The notes: generated by a model not told the origin, from the letters alone. A stretch of 64,000 nt of DNA from Pagrus major (GCF_040436345.1 NC_133220.1:10981664-11045663), one strand, 5' to 3'. Counted from the first letter of the stretch, positions 49,383 through 61,959 are shown. A program made the numbers and translations.

Positions 49383-52128
49383 TCAGCTGTCACTGTCAGA
49401 CATTGGATGATCCGTACAGGCCTGTAAAAGACAACAAAAGAGTTTTAAACCAAACCTCCATGTTCGCCTATTTTATTTGTGGTTATTGTTCATATGCTGC
49501 TCTAACATTTTTAAGAAATACAGCACATACTTAAACCATTATGCCTACATGTGGTTGAACTCACATAACATGTCTGATTCTTACCTGTTTGTACTCAAAT
49601 CGGTCCTCTAGATAACGGTTCCCCAGGCCAGTAATGTGACCCACATTCTGTCTGGAGAGCCGGGCTATCTTGGCTGTAAAGTCGTACGTAAAGGCCAACT
49701 TGATCAGCTCAGGCGCCGTCGGTGGGACAGTGGGAGGATTGTGGGTCGGCGACGCTTCTGTCTCCAGATACGCATCGGCCAACTTCTGGAAGGAAGAGTA
49801 GGACATCCGCTGGAAGAAGCCACTCAGGGTGGGGTTATCTTTCAGCTGGAGGAGATAAGGAGATGACGGCTGTCAGCAGATACAACATACTTTGACCTAT
49901 GTGAAATTTTAATGCTAATAAACATGGATAAATACACTGTAAAATAGCTCCAAAAACACTGCTAAAAACAGCTGTTGGTAAAATACGTTTCTATATTTTG
50001 TCTTATTCCAGCAGATAACTGGTTAAACTCCTTATTGATTCATTGATTGATCTTAAAAATGTGCGAAAATGTCAAAAAATGCCCATCATGATTCACTTAA
50101 GCAAACGTGGATGTCATCAAATTGTCGCTTTTGTCAAAAAAACTACTCAGTTTATAACCATGTGTGACAACGTAAAGCAGCAAATCCTCACACTTAAACT
50201 ACTGAAACTGTAAAAATGTGTTAAATGATGATTCGATCAAAATCAAAGTAGTTTCAGTTTAATTTTCTGTCGATCAACTAATTGATTTATCGACTAATTG
50301 CTGCAGCTCTGTCACTGTAGAACCAGTTTTAGCCACAGACAGCAGTCACATACAGTGTTTTACATAGCAGTGACTCGTGACTCGTGACTCTGCACCTCCT
50401 CTCCCGTTGCTATCACACTTTCAGTAGTTATCACGCACAGTCGCACACACACCGTCTCTGGCGATACAGTAAATGGTAAACAACACATTACGTAACTCAC
50501 ACAGAGGTAAGGAAGGAGCTAAATATAGACTGATGATCAGCAGTGAAATGTCACAAAGTACATGAAGTACAGTAAGTAAAGATTTCAACAACATCTGACT
50601 GAAAGCTTTAGTTACTCCTTACTTTTCAGATGGCAGGTTTCATACCCTCACAGTCTAGTGACAAACACAAATCTCCTGTCATGTGACAAACTGAAGGATG
50701 TCCCTTATGGGTTGAGAAAATGCTCCTACTTCTTAAAGCGGCAATTTGCATCTCTTATCTCTTTTGCTTTCTGTTAAAGCACCTGTTTCTTATAAACACA
50801 TCATACGTTACTATCTTATGAAGAACAGGATCTGTCTGAACCATTTCAGTAATTTCCTGTGAAATTTCCCAAGTTTTTGATTGTTACCCAGAGTTTCATC
50901 AACAAACATTTTTACTAAAAACAACGATGAATACCAACCTTGTCGTCTATGGCGTCACCCTGCTCCTTTGTCAAAGCGATGATCCTGTTGATGATTTGCT
51001 CTGAGATGAAACGACAGCAAGGGGAAGTTTAAACAATGTGCTGAACAACATGATACTAAATCAGTTTTAGCAATATATAAGCAGTTATAGGGAATTAATA
51101 TGAGTGGATGTTGATCTTATATTTGAAGATGAAAGGAACTTTCATCATTCAAATTAAGTTAACTATAAACTCTATTTAGCAGTGACATGTAATGAACGAG
51201 GAACAGTTTCTCACCGTCAGTGAGCTGTTCATCTTCCTCTTTCACTTCATGAACGATCCTCTCCAGTTCCTGTGACACCTTCTCATAGTAGGCGTACGTC
51301 GGTTCCACGCTGATGACAGCTGCAAAGCAAAAAAGATCCATTATTTGTAAGTCTACTAATGCAAAGGAATCATGCAGTAAAAGCTTTTTTACAACAGTAA
51401 CGTGACCCAGATTTACATGAATCCATGTTACATTAACAGTGAGTCATATTATTAGTCACGCTTACATCACACAAATCAGGTCAATCTATTTAATCCTCAA
51501 ACTCACCTTCAACTCTGGAGATGTCAGCAGTGTTGAGATCTTTATTTAGTCTTATCGTAGATCGCCGCCTTTTGGAGAATCTCCTCTTGATGGATTTTCT
51601 TCTAGTGGACTTTTTTTTTTGTAAAGTGGCCGTCGTTGCTGGCAGGCAGTTGGTCACAGCGTCAGAGAGTGACTCTTCTGCTTTGACCACCGCGGGCATC
51701 TCTGACCGATTGTCCTCATCTTCATCTTTCTCCTCGCTGTTCTTCCGAGAGAAAAAACCAACAAAGCTTTTCCAAAATGACGGCTTCTTGTTCTTTGATT
51801 TCTTCGGGGGTTTCTCTGGTTCTTCGGGAACCGTATCGGGCACACTTGCTGGAGGTTCGATTACAGAAAATGGACCGATATCCTCGTCGCTTGATCCCTG
51901 TAATTCCATCAAGTGGATGGAAGGGTCGCTGGAGTGTCGTCTTTGCCTGTTTGGCATCGTCACCCACTTATCTTTCCTCTCCTTCTTACTTCCCAGGGCC
52001 CCATCATTTAAGCTGAGACTGCGCGTCACGAACACCTCCAGCAGACGGATGGTGTCCTTGTGAGGCACAGAAATCAGCTGGCCATTGTTGTTGCTGTCAG
52101 GCCTTTGGTTTTCTGTCTGTGTTTCCAT
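49383..52128 (-). CDS. bcl2l14: Apoptosis facilitator Bcl-2-like 14 (Bcl-G) homologue, five coding exons
   Basis: Bcl-2 relative; in mammals Bcl-G can promote cell death through its BH3 segment. Coding exons in order: 52128-51507, 51319-51215, 51000-50939, 49845-49585, 49421-49383. Phases agree and give 362 residues (human 327). The start ATG has an ideal context (CCGCCATGG), ten bases after an acceptor. The first half is disordered, with a KPSFWKSFVGFFSRK segment like the human SSWKAFFG region and a strongly basic stretch (KSIKRRFSKRRR). The BH3 is IIALTKEQGDAIDD, with the Leu and Gly-Asp in place. LSGFFQRMSYSSFQKLAD and DFTAKIARLSRQNVGHITGL follow, aligning with the human LMGHFQDGLSYSVF and DVTAKL regions. 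The last exon adds only ACTDHPMSDSDS, so the BH2-type Trp-Gly-Gly-Trp end of human Bcl-G is not seen. Confidence 0.85.
50020..50316. mobile_element. hAT-type MITE, degenerate
   Basis: Contains ATTGATTCATTGATTGATCT, AATGCCCATCATGATTCA, AAAGCAGCAAATCCTCACAC, TTTTCTGTCGATCAACTAAT and ends ATTGCTGCAGCTCTG. It lies in the intron before the 49845-49585 exon of the Bcl-G-like gene. Confidence 0.75.
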
Positions 52129-52179
52129 GGCGGGATGACTACAAGACAAGAAAACAACATGGAGCACACAATAGGTTAG

Positions 52180-53080
52180 AAGATTGACATGACATTTTAT
52201 AGACTAAAAGTTTGTGAGTTAATCACTAAAAACAAGAAAATCGTCTGCAGATCCATCGATGATGAAAGTACTCTTCAGCTGCAGCCCTCAACTTTATTGA
52301 TGCTGCAACTAATGATCATTTTCTTGAGTAATTTGCGATAATAAACCTTTTGTCCTTAAAGGATTTTTGAATGTAATTGACATTATATAGACCAAAGTTG
52401 TTGAGTTAATTAAATAAATCAAGAAAACAGTCAGTGAATCAGAAGATTAATCGATAATGAAAGCTATCTGTAGTTGGAGCCCTAATAATTATGTTCTTGA
52501 GTAATCTATTACTCATCTGCTCTTACATAACAAAACAATAGTGAAAATCCCCCACCACCATGCTCTGTAACCTGTTGACTTGCTACTGCGATCCACGATA
52601 ATTAACCTTTTCTCTTTGGGTTTTGGAGTGTTGGTCGGACAAAACAAGCAACACAAAGGTGTCAGTTAGGATTTTAGAGAAATTAAATAACATTTTACAG
52701 ACCAAATGTTGATGAGTCAATCAAATGAATCAAGAAAATTGTCTGCAGATTAACCCACAATGAAAGTAATCTTTAGTCGCAGCCCTAGACTTTATTGACG
52801 CTGCAAACCAATTATTATTCACTTGAGTAATCGATTACTGATCTGCTCTTACATAGCAAAATAATAGTGAAAAACACTCCACCACATGCTCTGTAGCCTA
52901 TGTTGACTTATGCAAACAACAGGTATGTCTAACAGTCCAAACAGAGTTATTTAGATGATTATCAGAACAAACCAGGAAGCTGGAACTTTTGAATATTTGC
53001 TCAAAAATGACTTTAAAAATGAATCAATTATTAAAACAGTTGCAAATTCATTTTCTTTCAGTTGGCTGATGGATTAATTA
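52180..53080. repeat. Tandem, degenerate MITE-derived repeats in the Bcl-G-like 5' intron
   Basis: Three related blocks begin near 52190, 52379 and 52689 (for example GACATTATATAGACCAAAGT and AACATTTTACAGACCAAATG) and lead into TCGATAATGAAAG-like and CAGCCCT-like ends. Between them a second block is duplicated at 52493-52585 and 52818-52910 (ATCTGCTCTTACATA, then AGTGAAAA). The sequence is the reverse complement of the hAT MITE family. A further piece runs to 53080. Confidence 0.7.
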
Positions 53081-53336
53081 AATGATTTTAACTAAAAATA
53101 CAAAGAAAAACGTCTTTATTTAGTGTACAACTGTATAAAATGTGTATTAAGTGGACCAGGAAGACTCCTGTGCTTGTCTATGGTTGTCTATGGGTGTTTC
53201 CAAACACTTCTCAAAAGTCAGACAGAGAGAAAAAAGAAAGAAGTGAAGCAAAAGGAGAAGCAGAACTAACTCTGTAATGGTCTTCAGTGAGTCTACTTAT
53301 CGCCACCGACTGAGGTTAGTGTATCTATGGACTCAC

Positions 53337-53720
53337 CTCGTCTCCTTCAACAACAACAGCAGCCTGGTTGAATCCCTGCAGAGATCCGCGTGCTGTTTGT
53401 CCCAGTCGTCTCCAAAAGTGACTGACTCTGAGCAGCTTTACCTCAGAGCCTCTCCTCTACCTGCATTCTCCACCCCATGTATGGACACGTCTCTGCCCCC
53501 CTTTCTCACCTGGAACCGCCTGTCGTCATGTGCCGGAGCAGAGTGGGCGGAGGACGGGAACAATCAGCGCGTTTTCCTGGCTTCCAGCCGGGCTCGGGAG
53601 GCAGAGACGTCAGGATGCCGGCCTTGTTGTTTACGGTTTCGCTCTCGAGTCCTGTGTCGTCATTTTCCTCCGCGATGGTTTGGCCACGTTTTTGCTTTAC
53701 AGGAAGTTGAAGCTGCAGAG
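53337..53720 (-). promoter_or_regulatory. First untranslated exon and CpG-rich promoter of the Bcl-G-like gene
   Basis: On the minus strand a donor (GGAGACGAG, then GTGAGTCC; exon edge at 53337) closes a likely untranslated first exon. Its start lies somewhere above 53450. Upstream DNA (53520-53700) is GC-rich and CpG-rich with a GC box (GTGGGCGGAG) and a CCAAT box in reverse (AACAATCAGCG has the related ATTG on the other strand). The overlapping plus-strand open frames are side effects of base composition. Confidence 0.5.
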
Positions 53721-53864
53721 GTCACTTCCTATACACACTGTGTCTGAGGGAGAAACAGCGTGAACCTCATGTGTTTTCATGCATTTCATCAGGCGGAGAT
53801 ACATTTAAAGGTTGCCTCAAAGTCCTTGCTTTATAGGGTACCTCATCGTAAGATACTTAGATTA

Positions 53865-54120
53865 AAGGTGCACTGTGTAGTTTAGGGGAAGAAATGAGAA
53901 ATATCTGCATTGACTGATTTTATTTATGCTTAAACAAACTAAATAAACAAACTGACCCTAAAGGACAACACAATTTCCTACTGTTGTACTTTGTTTATAT
54001 GTGGCGGACCCTGCCACCTTTCTAGCTTCAAACAGTGTCATGGGGACAGCTTGTTTATTCAGTTACGGAAAGAAATAAACATTTCTGAGTTTGTACTATT
54101 ACTTCATTAATACTGTAAAT
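53865..54120 (+). repeat. Left arm of an inverted repeat pair
   Basis: Starts AAAGGTGCACTGTGTAGTTT and contains ACTTTGTTTATATGTGGCGG, CTGCCACCTTTCTAGCTTCA and GGGGACAGCTTGTTTATTCA. The reverse complement of 54390-54615 matches most of it. The AAAGGTGCACTGTGTAG start is typical of a common percomorph repeat. Confidence 0.8.
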
Positions 54121-54389
54121 ATTAAAATTATTGAACTAAAGGTAGTGTTACAGTGAAATAAGTACTCAACTTGGGTAGACGAAGGCCTACAAAAGTAGAT
54201 TTAAGGTACTCATTATTCAGAATAGCCTATTTAGGAATAATAAATATGCTCTTAGATTATAATTATTGATGCATTAATGTGTAAGCATCTGTAATGTGCA
54301 GTTGGTAAAGGTGGTGCTGATTTAAACTAGTTTATAAAGAAGCTTAATCAATATTGAGTAATACATCATCATTTATTAGTTGATTTATA

Positions 54390-54615
54390 TTCTACATTAA
54401 AGGGGCACTTTGTAGTTTTGGAGAAGAAATTGAAAAGTTTGTAATAACACAAACTCAGGAATATGTATTTTTTCCATAACTGAATAAACAAGCTGTCCCC
54501 AGAACACTGTTTGAAGCTAGAAAGGTGGCAGGGTCTGCCACATATAAACAAAGTAAAACAGTAGCAAATTGTGTTATCCATTAAGGTCAGTTTGGACTGG
54601 AGCACAGTAAATGTA
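54390..54615 (-). repeat. Right arm of the inverted repeat pair
   Basis: Contains TGAATAAACAAGCTGTCCCC, TTTGAAGCTAGAAAGGTGGC and CCACATATAAACAAAGTAAA, the complement of blocks in 53865-54120. Both arms carry the family's AAAGG-GCACT-TGTAGTTTT end (AAAGGGGCACTTTGTAGTTT here). Confidence 0.8.
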
Positions 54616-54884
54616 CTTAGTTACCACTGCATGTCACAGATAGATATATCTAAATAGACCAAAAGAGGAGGACAACACAAGCTGCATCATATGTACATTA
54701 TTTGTGCCGACAGATGACAAAGTTCCATTCTCATCGATTCATTGATTACCTTTATTTTCCCAGCGGGGAAATAAAGCTCGCAGTATTCAAAACACCACAG
54801 TGTGTTCATGATGGCCTCAGTAAATAACGTAGCCAGCAGCTGTTTTTCATACTGGTGCTGGTCTGTGTAATAGACTGTCATTAA

Positions 54885-55075
54885 GTGAAGATAAGATCAG
54901 CTTTTATTGATCCCCAGAGGGGAATTCAGACGTTGCAGCAGCGCAGAGACAGAAATAAGAGCAGATAAGTAGATCAATATAGGAGCCATAAAAGTGCAGT
55001 TTCACTCGAAGTGACAATCTAAGCAGTATACGTGCAGTAACTATGAGCAGAGTTGAACTTAAACTAATAGTGCAA
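54885..55075 (+). repeat. Dispersed teleost repeat
   Basis: Has AGCTTTTATTGATCCCCAGA, then GGGGAATTCAGACGTTGCAGC, AGAGACAGAAATAAGAGCAG and AGATCAATATAGG. TTTATTGATCCCC is the signature end of a frequent teleost family. A related short block is at 54740-54785. Confidence 0.65.
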
Positions 55076-55206
55076 TACTATATAAGGTGAGGTGACATGG
55101 TGGTGTAGTGAGTAGCAGCAAAGTCAGTGATATACTGCATGTGAGTAGTATGTCAACATGAACTATAACAGTATACTACACCAGAGTAGTACAATAGTAT
55201 AGTACA

Positions 55207-55560
55207 GTTAGGGCTGTCACAATGTCAGATTTTCACCATTCGACTATCATGGCCAAACAAAGTCACGATAACAATACTATCAATATATGTAAAAAAGAAG
55301 CTAGCAATCAAATCTATGTTTACTGTGTGTTTTGTCTCTTTTTTGGCAGATAATATACTCTCAAAGTACATTACAAGTGTAGGGATGTGGAGAAAAATGA
55401 ACAATAACTATCAAATACTCAATTACTAGTGAAAAGGCAACCAGATGAACTCATAAACAAAAGATGCACGAGGCAAGTGTATTATTAACACGATATGAGT
55501 ATTCTAATATTTTAATATCAAGGTTATCGTGAATATCACAATATCATGACACCTCTTAGT
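55207..55560. mobile_element. TAGGGCTGTCAC-type MITE
   Basis: Starts TTAGGGCTGTCACAATGTCA, has AAAGTCACGATAACAATACT inside and ends GTGAATATCACAATATCATG before ACACCTCTTAGT. Ends are imperfect inverted repeats and no protein is encoded. Confidence 0.75.
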
Positions 55561-56804
55561 ACAGTATTACTGTCACACTTTGATACAATAACATACCTTT
55601 ACCTGTGTGTATAGACAGTTTTCATACACATATACAGGTGATGGTATGTTGCATAGTGTGCAAGTTATATTTTTTTACTGTCATTAATCAGTCAATCATG
55701 ATTTTCATTGGTTGTTTAATCTAAAAACCACCATCATAAGTTTCCAGAGCTCGTGTGGCAACTTCAGGTGTGTTGTCTTGTCCAACTAACAGTCCAGATA
55801 TTCAGTCAGTCATCACATTTGAGGAGCTGAAACCTGAGTTATAGGAAAGGCTTTCAAAGTTTGTTTCCATGCTTGCAGATTTCACTAGGCTACTTACTGA
55901 AATCAATTCATCATCATTTTCACCTTTGTAATCTAGTTAATCATTAACCACGGCAGTGAACTTATGACGTCAGGAGGTTAATTTAAGATTTGTAACCTCT
56001 AACTTTTCCCTCCAGTTTGCAGACGTGAATGAGCTGGGATCGGCCCAATTACAGCAGAAGTTTGTAATGCGGTCGAAGATTTCTAGGAAGTGTTCAGAGT
56101 AGGACTGTTTTCATAGAAGAAAGTCTGACCCTTTGCTTATAACTCATCGATTAACATTTTTTATGACCAGCGTATCTGACTTCATGAGTGATCTCTTATC
56201 TGACCTGTTGAAACACGAGGCGTTTTGTGTGAAATGAAAGCAACATAACTGGTTTGCTGCCTCGTTCGTGGTGCAACTGGTTTTAGAGTTAACAAAACAC
56301 ATTCTTTTCTTGAGCCTTGTTTTGTCTGGAGAGTTTAAAGCAGACTGTAGTTTAGTCATCGTCAGTGACCTAATAACCCCAACTGACCTACATAGATCAT
56401 ATTTCTGGTTCTCGTTTTATGTTATAAGGGAAACTCTGACTTTAATTTCTCCTAATTATGTCGCACTGTAAAGAGATTTCCATTCATCTTGAATGTAAAT
56501 GACTGGTTGCCTGCAGAAGGTAATTTTAATCAGCTTTTTGTCATTTTAGTTAGAAAAACACTCTCACTTTAGAGAAGAGACAATACATGTGTGATGAGCC
56601 TACAAAATTAAAACTCATTCGCGCCCATTTTGAAAAAAATAAATGTACAACTTAACATTTAGGCCTTCACAGAAGCAAACAGTCAGTGGAAAACTCCCAC
56701 CAGTTTGCTTTAGTGCAGTACCACAGTGAAGCCACAGGGTGTCACACTCAACACTGCGGACCCACCTCTGCGTGCTGTCCCACGTCAGTCACGTCACCTG
56801 AAGG

Positions 56805-56960
56805 CAGCAGTGGATTGTAACTGAGTACAAATACAAGGAACTTGAACTTAACCTGAGTATTTCTATTTCAAGCTACTTTACACATCTACTCCTCTATAAT
56901 TTAGATGGAAACATTGTACTTTCCCTCCAATATATGTATTTGACACATGCTTGATATTTG
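56805..56960. repeat. Fragment of a GTACTT-rich MITE
   Basis: Contains GGATTGTAACTGAGTACAAA, AACCTGAGTATTTCTATTTC, AAGCTACTTTACACATCTAC and ACATTGTACTTTCCCTCCA. It belongs to the same family as 60246-60714. Confidence 0.65.
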
Positions 56961-59900
56961 ATGTTTGCTGTAATCTGTCGTGCCGATATCTTACAACTCA
57001 CTTTGGCAGATTGCCAGTGTAGATACCGATATATGCACATATTTTATCAAGATGGCATGCATTGCTTGTACGCATTCACTGGACCAAAAGAGATAGCTAC
57101 TCAATCAATGATTTGCTTCTCGTACACATAATTAAAGCATCGTCTTATCGGATTGTCTGTGGAAATGTTCATTTCAGGCCCATTCTGTTATTTCATTTTA
57201 AAGCCTTTATCAGACAGCTGATGTTATCCTGCATCCCGAATGTGACAGCTTCAGCTGCTATTTACTTTACAGATTAAGATTTTACAGACAAAACATGAGA
57301 TGAACATATAAAAAGATCCATTATTGATCAAACTACCCCAAATTATGTATTTATTATTATTAAAGCAGCTACAAGGAACTTTTATTTTTGTTGATTCTGG
57401 CTGCCCTGTTGACAAAGACCTTGATCTGGAGTGCATTTCAAATGTTATTTTTCATTTTGAAACAAAGCTGTTTGCAGGAGGGATGAGGTAATGTATCTAT
57501 ATGTGGTTACGTACGATCAATAACTGTAATATGATGATGGTGAAATGAAGTAAACATTGTTTTAGTAGCAGTGGGTGAGTTTACAGGTAGCCTGAAGACA
57601 TTTCTTTTTATTCTGGAAGCTCGTCTTTTATAATCTTTCCTATTGTCAGAATAATGTAGGTAATTATCTTTGTGGCGTTTATCCAGATTCATCTTTGTAA
57701 TGGACTGCAGCTGGACGACCATATCGCCTTGTGCACGTACAGTATTTGCCCGCCCCAGATGTGAAATGCAGCCTGTGGTCATCTGAAGGCAGCACGTCGT
57801 CTACTGTCTGAGCCCGGCTGATACTTCAGGTCACCTCCTTCATTTTTCATGGGCGTTAAGCAGGACAAATGTGAGACTCACGTTTCGTCCCACAGAAGTC
57901 TGGCCGTTGACCTCCAGGGCTGACGCACTGCAGCAGAGCAGTCAGCGTGCAGTTACCTGTCATAAATCTTTATCTCCTTGGATCATTCCTCGCCCTCTCT
58001 GTCATGAGACTCCACTTTCAATCTCAATATGACTGATGGGAAAATCCAGCTTGAGCACAACAAGAGTTAAGCAGATTCAGACAGACACTGGAGAATACAA
58101 TTGCATCCAAAATTATGAATTACCTGTGCATATAATACACCCTAAATGCTTCATTGATTTACCATGATATAAATTATACTGGTGTTGTGATATATTGAAA
58201 GCCGGTCATCAAAAATGCTCCTTTGAGCCTCTTTGAATTATTGAAGTCGACCAAAATGTCAGTTGAATAATTGAAGAGTTTTCAGGAACAAAGTCCTTCT
58301 GCCACAAACTCTCAGTCAGGATCACAAGAGTTTCTTGTTATGTCACCGAAAGACAGAATCTGTTAATGTGTAACGTAGTTTCATATTTCCTGGCAACAAC
58401 TCAAACGCTTTTACACCACTCATAAACAGCGGCATTGCAGCAGCAGGATGGTGTATGTGAGATGAACTCAAAATGAACTTCAGTGGTCGTGTGATGAAGG
58501 AAAATGTGACCCACCAGCATGGCTCACCCATCGAGTTTTTTGGACAACAATGGAGGCCTATAGCCAAAAGTAATTAGGTAGATCAGGCTTTGGATACTAA
58601 TCCAGTTCCTGAGAAAAAATGTTGTCAATAAACATTTTACTGATACACCCCCTCAGCATTCCATACTGAAGTTGACTCGTGTCATCTTAAATTTCAGACA
58701 GCATTAAATGTGCGGGCGCGTGGGACGCCTTGATGACATCAGGGATTTTCCAGCATGATCGTGTGGAGCAAGTGAAACTGAAAGTGATAAACAGAGTGAC
58801 TTCTGGCTGTGTTATCACACCGTGTCAGGAATTTCTGATCCTCCGTCAACACGGCGAGCTGCAGGATGAGTCCACCTGTCTGTCCTTCATCCTCTCAGTG
58901 CTGAGAGAGCAGATGGAGCCCCTCACGAGCTCGGTGCCAAAAACATGCTGCTCATTTGTCACGATGCACTCTTTCCCTTTTGGTGAGGATTTTTTTTTTT
59001 TTGCTTTGCTCAATTCAATCATATCAGGCCTGGAGTCTATAAAGATGCTATAAAAGTAATGCAAAAGCCATGTCTGAATGCTCTTGGTCAGCAAAGTCAG
59101 GGCGCTGAATCAATGGCTGAAGTAATACTGTAGGTGAGCACAGCTGAACTCTGATCAATATTAAACCATGAGGACTGCTTCGCCACTCAGTATTACACCA
59201 GCTGTGCTCCTAAGCAGCACCTCGTTTGCACTTTGATCAAAAATGCCAAGGTCACTGCAGCCTGTGTGCTCTTGTCCTGCATCCAGGAGTGTTACCGTCA
59301 CTGGAAGAAACAGGAGACTTTGGAGGGATTTCTGCCCAAGTGTCTTTGCCCTCTGGAGTGCTAGAACTACAGTACACAGGCTGCTGTCTGTGCAGCTCTC
59401 AGATTGGCTTATAATGTGCCCGCTGACAAAACAGTAACCCAATCTACTGGTATGAGACTCGCTGTCTGAACTTTCGTGTGCATTGTTTCCTTTAAAGCTT
59501 GACACAGCTCGTCAGTGAGCTGGAGAGTAAAGAGGAGAGTCATGCGAGGCTGGTATTTATAGATCCATTTAGGGCTGCAGTACAGTCTGCTGTGTCACCG
59601 TGATCAAGACCATCTGCTGGTCTTTGAATGAATTTCTTGTGCTGATTCTCAGGCAGGATGGATATGATCTCTTCGTGGAACACCTGATGAATTATAGATG
59701 GCAGCCTCACATTGGCTTTGACCTTGCAGGAGCCACCTGTCCGTTAACTGCTAAAATGTTATCAGGCCTCGTCTTTGGTATATCACTGTGCGATCAGTGA
59801 TCATCAGGGCAGAAGGGCGGCCAGCTGACCTGACCGTTAACTAGTGACTAAGATGAACAGGCAGCTGAACAGACAGCAAAGACACAGCCAGTATGTCTGA

Positions 59901-60245
59901 GCAGGAAATGACTTCAGCAGCTGACAGAGGAGGAATCAGCTCAGAGAAATGTAAAATCACAAGCTTGGTGTTTACAAAAAATCCAAATGAGATGTTTTCT
60001 CTAACATCCTGACAGAGAGTTTGTCCTTGATGTGACTGTACTGGACAGTAAAGCATCAAATTAAACAGCCAGCTCTTTGCCTCAGAGGCCAAGATAGATA
60101 ATCTTATAAATGATTCATTTGGTCTGCATATTTAATTTGGTGCTTTTCAAGCTATCACAGTCAAAGGCATTGTCAAGCCCACAGCACCAGATCTTCTGCA
60201 TCTGATGAAGTGTTGTTTTGAAAACAGCAGTTCTTATTAGCAAGA

Positions 60246-60714
60246 GGTGGAAAGTACATTCACTCAAGTACTCTACTACAAGTACAATTTCAAGGTTCTT
60301 GTACTTTTCAAGTGTTGGGTTTCAAGTGTTTCAAGTGGGTCTTGAGGGTGTTTACTGATTGTAAAGCGCACTGCGTCAGCATGGTTGTGATTATAGGCTA
60401 TATAAATAAAACTGACTTAACTTGACTACATGTACTCAAATACTGAACTTAACTACAATTTTGAGGTACTTGTACTTTAATATTTCCAATTTTATGCTAC
60501 TTTATACTTCTTCTGCACAACAATTCAGAGGCAAATACTGCACTTATTACTCCACTACATTTATCTGACAAGTTTAGTTACTAGTTACTTTACTGGAACA
60601 GAAAGCACAATATGAGTGGATGGAGTGGAAGTATAAAGTGGCAGTAAAGTACAAGTACCTCAAAATTGTACTGTACAGTACTTGAGTAAATGTACTTAGT
60701 TACATTCCATCATT
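60246..60714. mobile_element. GTACTT-rich hAT-type MITE with a nested insert
   Basis: The left end GGTGGAAAGTACATTCACTC, then AAGTACTCTACTACAAGTAC, is complementary to the right end GTACTTGAGTAAATGTACTT, then AGTTACATTCCATCAT. The centre has ATGCTACTTTATACTTCT and TTATTACTCCACTACATTTA. A retroelement-like tail (TTGTAAAGCGCACTGCG, GGCTATATAAATAAAACTGA) lies inside at about 60345-60425. Confidence 0.8.
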
Positions 60715-61959
60715 GGTATTTTCACAATGTGCTGCCAATTATGTTTCATTTCCTCTTTTTTTTTTTAACTTAATATCCCAGATAACAACACAAAAAACTC
60801 CTCAGTATGTCAGTAATCAATCTGTTGCATTCCTGCATGACTTCTATTATTAGCGGGGCTGTATCCGACTCATTTCTTAATTAGACAACAGGCTCGTTAT
60901 ACAGAACACACAGTGAGAAACGTCTGCTTCTGCAGTCCGCCATCTACACCACGACACCAGATATATATTTAAAAACAAACAACTTATGCGACTCTTTTTC
61001 CTTCTTGTGATGTGACACATTCTTAGACAGGACTTCTTCGACAGAGAGCTAAAGAGAGACGGAGGGAGGGAGAGAGGGATGCCATCATGCTATCGGTGCA
61101 GAGAAGCAGCAGTGAGCAGGCGATAATAACAGCTGACACGAGGTGATAATGAGTATCAGCCCTGCAGCCGTGCACCGACACTTACACCTCTATTCATCAC
61201 TATTATTGTCAAACAAAAAGTTTATCTGCTCGATGTCACGGGAACAATCATCAGAGGGAAACTGTGCACAGTTCAGATACATGTTTAATGAAAGGCACTC
61301 TTTACAGGATAAATAAAACAAATAATGACATTGTATACTGTACAATGTTGACACATACAGTAACAGTCCTCACATATTAAGTGCTTCATAACATAGTAAA
61401 GTGCTGAGTACCAACGTGACTAACTGACGTCACCTTATTGCATTTCATTTACAGGTATTGCTCTCTCCGCGAGTGAAACACATTTGTTTTCCACCCGCGC
61501 GTCATCATTATTGCATATTGTAGGATTATTATAAAGGCATTGATTGTGTTACAACTACACCCACTGCCATTTCTATACAAGCCGTATTTATATGTATAAT
61601 AAACTCACATACAGTACATTTTCGAGATTGGATTGTGGCATGCATATATAGTACGGACTCATGTTTTTTACCTGATGAGACACAAATGTCGTCATTTCGC
61701 AAATTCCAGTCAAAGTATTGGCTTTCCCTATCACAAGGAATATAATGATCATCACTACATGATTAAAAATGCTAGAATATATTTAGCTACAATAAATATG
61801 TCAAACCCTCAGTTACTGATAATAAGAGTTAAACCTCATTTCGGCACACTATGCCATGCAATACAAATGAGAGAATGAAGGTAAATGGAGAAATGTTCAA
61901 ATACACGAGTGTCTCCTCGTTTCTCTAAGTCTGATCACAAATATATATCTCGTCCTCCA

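Larger units (their letters stand above)
53780..61260. other. Long intergenic stretch, repeat-rich
   Basis: No convincing gene. Besides the listed repeats there is a degenerate hAT-type MITE near 55680-55960. The stretch 57700-60100 is less repetitive and of mixed composition; it could be an intron of a gene outside the window. The plus-strand open frame at 58730-59053 has no family resemblance that I can see. Confidence 0.5.

Noticed and set aside
51521-52063. A 180-codon plus-strand frame
   Set aside because: It is the antisense shadow of the first coding exon of the Bcl-G-like gene, which has an ideal start context, matching splice phases and family similarity.
53277-53763. Overlapping plus-strand frames of 77-156 codons
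   Set aside because: They lie in the CpG-rich promoter and first untranslated exon of the minus-strand gene, and are open because of base composition. No family resemblance.
58730-59053. A 107-codon plus-strand frame with Leu-rich amphipathic parts
   Set aside because: No recognisable family, the end runs into a poly(T) tract, and no clear splice or poly(A) signals support it.
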